Assembly: GCA_025060695.1 (NCBI GenBank)
Contig: JANXBH010000004.1
Span: 18,734-82,733 of the forward strand
Direction: 5' to 3'
DNA length: 64,000 nt
DNA from: Caldifarciminota bacterium
Lineage (GTDB): Bacteria > Hydrothermota > Hydrothermia > LBFQ01 > DSFT01
Position numbers and translations under genes: made by a program. The notes beneath the pieces are model-generated. The model was not told the origin of the DNA. It saw only the letters and a program-made list of their open reading frames with translations, and did not search any database. The stretch's first letter is position 1. The number at the start of each line of letters is the position of its first letter. This document shows positions 40,763-49,504 of this stretch, piece after piece.

Positions 40763-41776
40763 TTGAAAACTATATCCATTATATTAGCAGGGGGGAAAGG
40801 CGAAAGATTTTGGCCAATATCAAGAAGAAACAAACCAAAGCAACTTTTAGATATATTTACAGGAAAACCACTAATTTTAGAAGCATACGAAAGGGCAAAA
40901 AAAATTGGTGAAGTATTCATTATAACAACAAAGGATATAGAAGAACCTATAAGGGAATTAACAAATGATGATAATATAATTTCAGAGCCTACTACAAAAA
41001 ATACAGCACCTGCAATATATTATGCTATAAACGAAATAAAAAATTTACGGGATGAAGATATTATTGTTATTCAGACAGCAGACCATATTATTGGCAATAT
41101 TCCTACCTTTATGAAAAATATAAACTTAGGAATTGAGGTGGCAAAAAAAGACTATATCGTTGTTTTTGGAATTGTTCCTAATAGACCTGAAACTGGTTTT
41201 GGATATATTGAGATAAGTGGAGAAGTTTATAAAAATGTCTATAAAGTAATAAAGTTCCACGAAAAACCTTCAATAGAAAAAGCAATGGAATATATAAGTA
41301 AAGGTAATTTTTATTGGAATTCTGGAATGTTTATATTTAAAAAATCAGTTATTTTAGATGCATATGAAACTTACGCAAAGGATATCGTATTGGCATATAG
41401 AAGGTCAAGAAATATTCAGGAATTCTACCATGTAGTAAATAATATATCTATTGACCATGCTATTATGGAAAAGGTTCGAAATTTAGCACTTATAAGAGCG
41501 GAATTTTATTGGGAAGATGCTGGTTCATATATTTCACTTGAGAGCTTATTTAAAAAGGATGAAAATGGAAATATAGTCATAGGGGATGCGGTTTTGATAG
41601 ATGTAAAAAACTGTATAATTATATCAAAGGATGGTATTTGTGCAGTTTATGGTATAGAAAACTCAATAATTGTAAAAACATTTGATAGCACATTAGTTAT
41701 TCCAAAATCAAAGGCTCAGAATGTAAAAGAAATAGTAGAATTATTGAAGAAACTAAAATTAGATAAGTATTTATGA
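40763..41776 (+). CDS. Mannose-1-phosphate guanylyltransferase-like nucleotidyltransferase
   Basis: IILAGGKGERFWPISRRNKPKQLL; VIKFHEKP; NSGMF; TTG start. Confidence 0.9.
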   Translation: MKTISIILAGGKGERFWPISRRNKPKQLLDIFTGKPLILEAYERAKKIGEVFIITTKDIEEPIRELTNDDNIISEPTTKNTAPAIYYAINEIKNLRDEDIIVIQTADHIIGNIPTFMKNINLGIEVAKKDYIVVFGIVPNRPETGFGYIEISGEVYKNVYKVIKFHEKPSIEKAMEYISKGNFYWNSGMFIFKKSVILDAYETYAKDIVLAYRRSRNIQEFYHVVNNISIDHAIMEKVRNLALIRAEFYWEDAGSYISLESLFKKDENGNIVIGDAVLIDVKNCIIISKDGICAVYGIENSIIVKTFDSTLVIPKSKAQNVKEIVELLKKLKLDKYL

Positions 41777-43587
41777 AAAAATTTTTATCTGACATATACA
41801 AACCTTTGGGCATAGTTTTCGGTGATATTGGTACAAGTCCAATATATACACTATCTTTAATAATTCTACTAATTGAAAATTCAAATAAGGAGAACATTTT
41901 TGGAATAATATCGTTGATATTTTGGTCAATGTTGGTAATGGTTTCTATACAGTATGCATTTCTTTCAATGCGCTTTAGCATAAGAGGAGAAGGGGGGAAA
42001 ATTATTTTATATGAGCATATTTCAAGAAGTATAAAGAATACGAAAGTTATTTTGACTTCAAAAATTTTGCTTTTTATAGGAATAGCATTTTTTATAGGAG
42101 ATGGCATTATCACACCATCTATAAGTATTCTTAGTGCAGTTGAAGGAATAAAAGTAATAAAAATATTTGAAAATATATCTCAAATGTTTATAGTAATAAT
42201 TGCTATTTTTATAGCTTTTCTTCTATTTAGTATTCAAAAAGGAGGAGTTGATAAAATTTATCAACTTTTCAGCCCAATTATACTACTCTGGTTTTCCACA
42301 CTTTCTATATTGGGAATAATATACATACTAAAATATCCAGCTATTATACTTGCACTAAATCCAGTATATGGAATTGAATTTTTACTAAGTAATGGATTGA
42401 AAGGCTTTCTTGTCCTATCACTCGTTATTTTAGCAGTTACAGGAGGTGAAGCACTATATTCAGATATGGGACATCTTGGCAAAGAACCAATTAGAAATTC
42501 CTGGTTCTTTTTCGTATTCCCTTCACTTACTATAAACTATCTTGGTCAAGGAGCCTATGCTATAATAAATCCTACTTCTAAAAGCATTCTCTTCGAAATG
42601 GCAAATTCTATTTTTAATGAATTTTATTTTATTTTTCTAATAATTACCATATTGGCTACGATTATAGCATCTCAAGCAATGATTAGTGCTATGTTTTCTA
42701 TATTTTTCCAGATGGGGAATATAGGCATATTTCCAAGAATAAGGTTTTTCCATACTTCAAGACATCTATATGGTCAAATATATTCTGGATTTATAAATTG
42801 GAGTTTGTTCCTTTGTATAATTTTAGTTCTTTTACTATTTCAAACAACCGAAAAAATAGGCCATGCTTATGGTCTTTCAGTATCAATGACTATGCTTATA
42901 ACAAGTATATTTCTTATAATTTTACACATACATAGAAATGAATTACTTTTAGCTTCACTTTCATTTTTAGTCTTTATCTTTGACTTAGCATTTGTTATTG
43001 CATCTTTTTCTAAGGTTCTTGAAGGAGGGTATATTTCATTAATAGTTGCTATTTTTGTGCTATTTGTAATTATAAACTACATACAAGGACAAAAGCGAGT
43101 ATATGAAGCACTCGAGCCAATAGATTTTAAGGAGTTTGAAATATTATTCAATAATGCATATGAAAACTCAAATAAGATAAAAGGAACTGCTGTTTTTCTT
43201 GTCAGGGACTATAGAAAAGTCCCTCCATATGTAGTAAGTGTCATGTTCAACCAAGGTATAATATACGAGAGAAATGTCTTTTTATCTCTTGTAAAAAAAG
43301 ATGAACCTTTTGGTATTAAATATGGTTTTGAAAAAGAACTACTTGATGGTCTTGACTTGTTCAAAATAGAGTATGGATATATGGAATTTTTAGATGTTGA
43401 GAAGATATTAAATAATGCAGGTATAAACGAAAAAGTGATTTTCTATGGAGTAGAGGATATCATAACTAACAAGTGGTTTTATAAGATATTTTCTTTTATT
43501 AAAAGTATTTCTCCAAGTTTTGATAGATTCTATCACTTTCCTACAAATAAAATGCATGGTGTAATTAGCAGAGTTAATCTTGATTGA
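41773..43587 (+). CDS. kup: KUP-family potassium transporter
   Basis: PLGIVFGDIGTSPIYTLSLI; TGGEALYSDMGHLGKEPI. Confidence 0.92.
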   Translation: MKKFLSDIYKPLGIVFGDIGTSPIYTLSLIILLIENSNKENIFGIISLIFWSMLVMVSIQYAFLSMRFSIRGEGGKIILYEHISRSIKNTKVILTSKILLFIGIAFFIGDGIITPSISILSAVEGIKVIKIFENISQMFIVIIAIFIAFLLFSIQKGGVDKIYQLFSPIILLWFSTLSILGIIYILKYPAIILALNPVYGIEFLLSNGLKGFLVLSLVILAVTGGEALYSDMGHLGKEPIRNSWFFFVFPSLTINYLGQGAYAIINPTSKSILFEMANSIFNEFYFIFLIITILATIIASQAMISAMFSIFFQMGNIGIFPRIRFFHTSRHLYGQIYSGFINWSLFLCIILVLLLFQTTEKIGHAYGLSVSMTMLITSIFLIILHIHRNELLLASLSFLVFIFDLAFVIASFSKVLEGGYISLIVAIFVLFVIINYIQGQKRVYEALEPIDFKEFEILFNNAYENSNKIKGTAVFLVRDYRKVPPYVVSVMFNQGIIYERNVFLSLVKKDEPFGIKYGFEKELLDGLDLFKIEYGYMEFLDVEKILNNAGINEKVIFYGVEDIITNKWFYKIFSFIKSISPSFDRFYHFPTNKMHGVISRVNLD

Positions 43588-45250
43588 ATTTACTGTCTAT
43601 AAAATTCAATACATAATTATAATCTTTCTCTGATAGTAAGCTACGCAGTACTGGAAGTATTTTACGTTGTATAACATCCTTTAAATCATTAGGTTCTACA
43701 AGAAAGTAGCTATGCCCAATTAAAAATTCTTCTCCAAGCCTTTTTGAAATAATGTTGTCATTTATCTCTTTAAAAAATTCCCTTATTCTTTCTAAATATT
43801 TATCCTCATAGCCCTTTTCCCGATAGAACTTTTCAATAACATTGAAATCAGGAGCAAATTTTATAAAAATAAATCTCCTTCTTAACGCTATATCAAGTGC
43901 ATGAACACTTCTATCGGCCGTATTCATAGTTCCAATAATATAAACATTTTCGGGAATTACAAAACTTTCTGAAGAATATGGCAAAATAACTGGATTATTT
44001 CTATATTCAAGAGCATATAGAAGTTCACCAAAAACTTGAATAATATTAGCCCTACTTATTTCATCTAAAATTACTACAAACTTTTTCGAAGGATTTTCAA
44101 GAGCTCTCTTACAGATTTTCTTAAATATACCATCCTTGATATAAAAACCTCCATCTTGATGGGGTCTTATACCTTCTAAAAATTCTTCATAGCTATAACT
44201 TGGATGTAGCTGAACTATGTAGTAATTTCTTGGAGCTATTTCGTTTGCAACTTTTATAGCCATATAAGTTTTCCCTGTACCCGGAGGTCCATAAAATATT
44301 ACATTCTTATATTTTTCTAATAATTCCGCATACTCAGACTTAGTTTTAATAATAACTGATATCTCTAAAGTAAGAAACTTTTCAATTTCTTTGTTTACAA
44401 GTTCCAAATTATCTTCAAATACATGCATTATACCAAGCGACCAGTTAGGTAAATATGGGTCATTTTCATAACTTTTAATAGTTCCATCTGAATAATCACT
44501 ATTGCAAGCATAGAAATTTAGTACATATTGCTGGCTTTTATTTATATAATTATCTGAAATATTCGTTTTTGGTCTAAAATGCAATAAATAACCAACCCTA
44601 TCGTATATTCTTGAAAGAAACAAGGCTCCCTCTTCAATTTCAGCGTATAGCCTTTCATACCCAATTATAGGTTTAAATCTCAAAGTAGTAGCTAACTCAA
44701 GCTCAGATAGAAACTTTTTTAACTTACTTTCAAGGTCTATTGCAAAGAACTTTAAAGTCTGCAATATTCTAAAATTCTTAAAAATCTCCCTATTTACCTT
44801 GTTTGAATAGAATATTTCAATAATAAGAGTTTTATTCTCAAATACATCACTTGGAAATAAGGTTCTTTCAAAAAATTCTTCTAAATTACCATTTTCAAAT
44901 TTCCTACCATTTAAGTAAAATATAGATATATCGTCCTTATAAGGCTGGATAGTTCTTAAAAACTTGTATTTATCAGTTTTATAAGTATATCTTAAAAATG
45001 GTTTTTGAGATATAGGAAAATTTCTCATATCTGAAAATCTATAGTATCCTCTAAAAAGACCTTTTTCATCAAGTTCTAAAATAAAAACAGGTAGCAAGTG
45101 TGGATAAGTTTTATCCACTAACATTAGTTTATGTTTATTTTTTACAAATTTGTGTATAATTTTGTAGTTAAGAATATCTATTTCATCAGTATCAGTTTTA
45201 ATTGGTTGTTCTATGAGTTCCTCCAATGCTTGAAAAATTCTTTCTCTCAT
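43574..45250 (-). CDS. McrB-like AAA ATPase with uncharacterised N-terminal domain
   Basis: VIFYGPPGTGKTYMA; LHPSYSYEEFLEGIRP; ILDEISRANI; GTMNTADRSVHALDIALRRRF. Confidence 0.88.
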   Translation of the reverse strand: MRERIFQALEELIEQPIKTDTDEIDILNYKIIHKFVKNKHKLMLVDKTYPHLLPVFILELDEKGLFRGYYRFSDMRNFPISQKPFLRYTYKTDKYKFLRTIQPYKDDISIFYLNGRKFENGNLEEFFERTLFPSDVFENKTLIIEIFYSNKVNREIFKNFRILQTLKFFAIDLESKLKKFLSELELATTLRFKPIIGYERLYAEIEEGALFLSRIYDRVGYLLHFRPKTNISDNYINKSQQYVLNFYACNSDYSDGTIKSYENDPYLPNWSLGIMHVFEDNLELVNKEIEKFLTLEISVIIKTKSEYAELLEKYKNVIFYGPPGTGKTYMAIKVANEIAPRNYYIVQLHPSYSYEEFLEGIRPHQDGGFYIKDGIFKKICKRALENPSKKFVVILDEISRANIIQVFGELLYALEYRNNPVILPYSSESFVIPENVYIIGTMNTADRSVHALDIALRRRFIFIKFAPDFNVIEKFYREKGYEDKYLERIREFFKEINDNIISKRLGEEFLIGHSYFLVEPNDLKDVIQRKILPVLRSLLSEKDYNYVLNFIDSKFNQD

Positions 45251-46498
45251 CTACAGTAATACTCTATAAAATGGAAATTGGTTAGTCAGTTCCTTAACTA
45301 AGCCTTTTGCCCAAGATTTTGTCCTATCATCTTGGTTTTTTATAACTTTTGCTATGATTTTTCCAACAAGTCTTAACTCCTCCTCTTTCATTCCTCTTGT
45401 GGTTAAAATAGGTGTTCCTATTCTAATACCACTTGTAACTGTTGGCTTTTGGGGATCAAATGGTATTGTGTTTTTATTAACTGTTATTCCTACTTCTTCA
45501 AGCAATTTCTCTGCTTCCTTTCCAGTAATACCTAAATTTCTTAAATCTACTAAAACTAAATGGTTATCCGTTCCTCCTGACACTAATCTAAGACCTTCCT
45601 CCATTAAGCTTTCAGCGAGAGCCTTAGAATTCTTCACTATTTGCATTGCATACTCCTTAAATTCGGCTTTCATTGCCTCCTTAAATGCAACCGCTTTTGA
45701 AGCTATAACGTGCATAAATGGACCACCTTGAATACCCGGAAATACATTTTTATCTATCTTTTGAGAAATCTCTTGGTTATTAGTTAATATCATACCACCT
45801 CTTGGACCCCTTAGCGTCTTATGCGTAGTAGTAGTAATAACGTGAGCATAATCTTTTGGAGATGGATGGACATTGCCAACTATTAGACCTGCTATATGAG
45901 CTATATCAGCCATAAAGTATGCATTTACCTCATCCGCAATTTCTCTAAATTTTGCCCAATCAATAATTCTTGGATAGGAAGAATAACCTGCTATAATTAA
46001 TTTTGGCTTATACTCCCTTGCAAGCTTATAAACTAAATCAAAGTCAATAGTTTCGGAATTAGGATTTACACCGTAGTAAATTACATTATAAAACTTTCCA
46101 GAAAAGCTTACCTTTGCTCCATGGCTTAAATGACCTCCATGAGAAAGTTCCATAGATAGGATAGTATCACCAACTTCTAAAAGCGAAAAATAAACCGCCA
46201 TATTAGCTTGACTACCTGAGTGAGGTTGAACGTTGACATATTTAATATCAAATAATATTTTTGCTCTTTCTTGAGCTAATATTTCAGCTTGGTCAACAAA
46301 TTCACAACCACCATAATATCTCCTATTAGGATAACCTTCCGCATATTTATTATTTAAAGGCGTTGCCATAGTTAATAAAACAGCCAAAGAAGGATAATTT
46401 TCAGATGCTATCATTTCAAGTGTTTCCTCTTGCCTTTTAATTTCACCAATAATAACCTCATATATTTGAGGGTCTAACCTTTTAATTATTTCATACAT
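45251..46498 (-). CDS. glyA: Serine hydroxymethyltransferase
   Basis: [39 protein letters not shown]. Confidence 0.96.
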   Translation of the reverse strand: MYEIIKRLDPQIYEVIIGEIKRQEETLEMIASENYPSLAVLLTMATPLNNKYAEGYPNRRYYGGCEFVDQAEILAQERAKILFDIKYVNVQPHSGSQANMAVYFSLLEVGDTILSMELSHGGHLSHGAKVSFSGKFYNVIYYGVNPNSETIDFDLVYKLAREYKPKLIIAGYSSYPRIIDWAKFREIADEVNAYFMADIAHIAGLIVGNVHPSPKDYAHVITTTTHKTLRGPRGGMILTNNQEISQKIDKNVFPGIQGGPFMHVIASKAVAFKEAMKAEFKEYAMQIVKNSKALAESLMEEGLRLVSGGTDNHLVLVDLRNLGITGKEAEKLLEEVGITVNKNTIPFDPQKPTVTSGIRIGTPILTTRGMKEEELRLVGKIIAKVIKNQDDRTKSWAKGLVKELTNQFPFYRVLL

Positions 46499-46501
46499 AA
46501 T

Positions 46502-46533
46502 AAAAATTTTAAAGTTTTTTCACTTTAAAATTT
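46502..46533. promoter_or_regulatory. Back-to-back divergent boxes glyA / htrA
   Basis: AAAAATTTTAAAG (minus) and CTTTAAAATTT (plus). Confidence 0.65.
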
Positions 46534-46539
46534 GAAACT

Positions 46540-47997
46540 ATGAGAAAAAAACTTTTAATAGTCGCATCCCTTATTGGACTTGGCATAGCTGTTGGGATGT
46601 TGATTAGTTCAAATTTAAATATTTTCAACAAAGCGGTAGCACAAAGTCAAACAATTCAAACACCACAAAAAGTTCTATCAGAAATACAAGTTGGATTTAC
46701 ACAAATAGCAGAAGCAGCTATTCCAAGTGTAGTTAATATATCAGCAATTGGAAGAACAACAAGAAGAACACCAAGCGAATTTGAAGAACTTTTTAGGAGA
46801 TTCTTTGGAGAGGAGTTTGAATTTCCATTTCCTGAAGTACCAAGAAGTAGTTTAGGTTCTGGTTTCATATTTAGAAAAGAGGGGAAAACCTATTATGTAA
46901 TGACAAACCACCACGTTATAAAGAATGGAGATAAAATTAAAATAACCCTGAGTGATGGGACTAACATAGAAAACGTAAAAGTAGTAGGAGCGGACCCAAG
47001 AACTGATATAGCGGTATTGAAATTTGAAAGTAGTAAAGATATACCTGTATTAAAACTTGGAAATTCAGATGAGGTAAGAGTTGGGCAGTGGGTAATTGCT
47101 ATTGGAAGCCCATTTGGACTATCTTCAACCGTCACAGTAGGAGTAATAAGCTCTATTCATAGGAAAAACATAGCTTTGCCAGAAGGACCAGATTATCAAG
47201 ACTTTTTACAAACTGACGCAGCAATCAACCCCGGTAATAGCGGAGGTCCTTTGCTTAATATAAATGGAGAAGTAATAGGAGTTAATACCGCAATAGCAAC
47301 ACCAACAGGCGTATTTGCAGGCATAGGCTTTGCAGTGCCTATAAACCTTGCAAAGAATATTACAGAACAACTAATAACAAAAGGTACAATAGAAAGAGGT
47401 TATCTTGGTATAAGGATTCAAGATGTAACACCAGAATTAGCTCAGGCAATAGGACTACCAGAGCAAGGTGGTGCATTAGTAAATCAAGTTATAAAAGGTG
47501 AAGCAGCTGACAAAGCAGGAATAAGGGAAGGTGATATAATTCTTGAAGTAGATAAGAGAAAAATAAAGGATGCAAATGATTTAAGATTATATATAGGTTC
47601 ATTGCCACCAGGAAAAGAAGTTGAGTTAAAGATATATAGGGATAAAAAATATATAACTATTAAGGCAAAACTTGGGAAAATGCCTGAAAAGATATCTCAA
47701 ATACCAAGTGAAAGAGAAAGTGAAACTACTAGTTCAGATACAGCTACATGGCTTGGCATGACAGTAACAGAAAAAAATAATAGAGTAGTAGTAATAAACT
47801 CACAAGATAAAGCGCTTGAAATAGGCATAAGACCAGGAGATGTTATTATAAAGATAGGAGATATTGCCATAAATTCACTGAGAGACTTTATTGAAGCAAA
47901 AAAAAGATACGAAAAATCAGATAGACCTATTTTAATAGTAGTAGAAAATGGAGGAATTAAGAGATTCCTTGCTATAACACCTATACAGACTCAATGA
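46540..47997 (+). CDS. HtrA/DegP-type periplasmic serine protease
   Basis: NHHVI, AVLKF, NPGNSGGPLL; two PDZ-like regions. Confidence 0.95.
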   Translation: MRKKLLIVASLIGLGIAVGMLISSNLNIFNKAVAQSQTIQTPQKVLSEIQVGFTQIAEAAIPSVVNISAIGRTTRRTPSEFEELFRRFFGEEFEFPFPEVPRSSLGSGFIFRKEGKTYYVMTNHHVIKNGDKIKITLSDGTNIENVKVVGADPRTDIAVLKFESSKDIPVLKLGNSDEVRVGQWVIAIGSPFGLSSTVTVGVISSIHRKNIALPEGPDYQDFLQTDAAINPGNSGGPLLNINGEVIGVNTAIATPTGVFAGIGFAVPINLAKNITEQLITKGTIERGYLGIRIQDVTPELAQAIGLPEQGGALVNQVIKGEAADKAGIREGDIILEVDKRKIKDANDLRLYIGSLPPGKEVELKIYRDKKYITIKAKLGKMPEKISQIPSERESETTSSDTATWLGMTVTEKNNRVVVINSQDKALEIGIRPGDVIIKIGDIAINSLRDFIEAKKRYEKSDRPILIVVENGGIKRFLAITPIQTQ

Positions 47998-48782
47998 AAA
48001 AACTTCTAATTACCACTATTATTTTTACAATTGGTTTATTAGTTTTAGGAGTAATCACCTCAGCATTTGGAGCATGTTTAGGTTGCCCAGACTGGCCACT
48101 TTGTTATGGTAGTGTTTTACCACCCGAAACATTTACAGCAAAGCTTGAATATTATCACAGACTACTTGCAGCGATAGTTGGTATAATGTCAATAACTATA
48201 GGAATATTACTTTATAGAACTCAAAAACTCCTTTCTATAGCCTTAATCTTTCTAATAGTTTCACAAGTTTTAATTGGCGGATTAACGGTTATTTTGAAAA
48301 TGCCATTTATAGTTTCTATGGCACATACCATATTTGGAATTTTAACTTATATAGCACTTATTATGTTATTTAAGGGAAATTATAAATTTCAAAATAATTT
48401 ATGGCTTACTATATTCTTGCTAATACTTATATACTACATCTGGGATGGAGTAGTAGAAAAAACAGCATCACAGCTTGCATGCGAAGATATATTTTGTTTA
48501 TCTTCTGACCTTAGTAATCCAAAAGTTTTAATCCAACTTATATACAAACTAATAGGTATTTCAATAATTATTACCTCAATAATTTCACTAAAAGAATTTT
48601 CTATTGATAAGTTAGCATTCGTACTTCTGGCAATATCAATATTCATCTCAAATATCTTAATAGTAAAAAGTCTCCTTAGCGTTTCAATGGTAGTTTTGCA
48701 CTATATTCTTCTTCTATCCGCATTAACTATAAGTTTGTTTAAATCAATAAAGACAGATAGCCTAGAAACATCAAAAGTTTAA
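47994..48782 (+). CDS. CtaA/COX15-like heme A synthase family protein
   Basis: FGACLGCPDWPLCYGSVLP; EYYHRLLAAIVG; MAHTIFG; VLHYILL. Confidence 0.8.
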   Translation: MKKLLITTIIFTIGLLVLGVITSAFGACLGCPDWPLCYGSVLPPETFTAKLEYYHRLLAAIVGIMSITIGILLYRTQKLLSIALIFLIVSQVLIGGLTVILKMPFIVSMAHTIFGILTYIALIMLFKGNYKFQNNLWLTIFLLILIYYIWDGVVEKTASQLACEDIFCLSSDLSNPKVLIQLIYKLIGISIIITSIISLKEFSIDKLAFVLLAISIFISNILIVKSLLSVSMVVLHYILLLSALTISLFKSIKTDSLETSKV

Positions 48783-49467
48783 GAAGTTTCGAAAACAACC
48801 ATTCATTTAAAAAAGCAAAGATATACATAAATATTAAAATTGATGAGACTATACTATATGCAATAAATTCTTTTTTACTTACTACAATTGAAGAAACGAC
48901 TAACAAAAGAACAAGAAAAATAGCTATTAATTTTGCAAGAAATATAGTTCTTTGCTTACCTAAAAAAATAGCTATTGTCCTTCTATATCCAAAGTCATAA
49001 CTATAATCAAGATAACTTTTTACAATTTCTCTTTCAAGATTAAAGAAAAAGGAGAATAAAATAAGCAGGAAAAGTTCAAACTTAAAGCCAAATGCGAAAC
49101 CTAAGCTCAATACCCCTATACTAATTACTAAACTTGTAATTATAAAGCCGTATGGTTTTTTACTTGAAAAGGAATTATAAAAATAAATCAAAATAGCCAT
49201 AACTACAAACAATAAAAAAACCACGAAATTTATAAACATTGAAGTAATTAGACTAATTAGTAAAATGGAAAAAATTAAGGAAGGATGTAGAACTATCCTT
49301 TTCTTGCCCTTATTTATGTCAATTTCCCTATCAAAATAGTCATTTTGGAAGTTAGCAAACAGGATAAGAAAAATTGAAGAAATGATAAATAGTATTGAGT
49401 TTTTATCTATGTCAGTTGAATAAAAAAGAACTAAAGCTACAAGAATTAGTATATTTAAAAATCTCAA
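48739..49467 (-). CDS. UbiA-family prenyltransferase resembling digeranylgeranylglyceryl phosphate synthase
   Basis: NFQNDYFDREIDINKGKKR and FNLEREIVKSYLDYSYDFGYRRTIAIFLGKQRT; TTG start. Confidence 0.7.
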   Translation of the reverse strand: MRFLNILILVALVLFYSTDIDKNSILFIISSIFLILFANFQNDYFDREIDINKGKKRIVLHPSLIFSILLISLITSMFINFVVFLLFVVMAILIYFYNSFSSKKPYGFIITSLVISIGVLSLGFAFGFKFELFLLILFSFFFNLEREIVKSYLDYSYDFGYRRTIAIFLGKQRTIFLAKLIAIFLVLLLVVSSIVVSKKEFIAYSIVSSILIFMYIFAFLNEWLFSKLLKLLMFLGYLSLLI

Positions 49468-49479
49468 GAAGTTAGTTTA

Positions 49480-49499
49480 TAGCCCCCGGAAGGGGGCTA
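49480..49499. other. GC-rich intercistronic hairpin
   Basis: TAGCCCCC-GGAA-GGGGGCTA perfect inverted repeat between two minus-strand genes, no following T-tract. Confidence 0.7.
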
Positions 49500-49504
49500 A
49501 TTAT

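Noticed and set aside
43574-45250. A complete McrBC restriction system
   Set aside because: No McrC homologue in the window; only the McrB-like ATPase can be supported.
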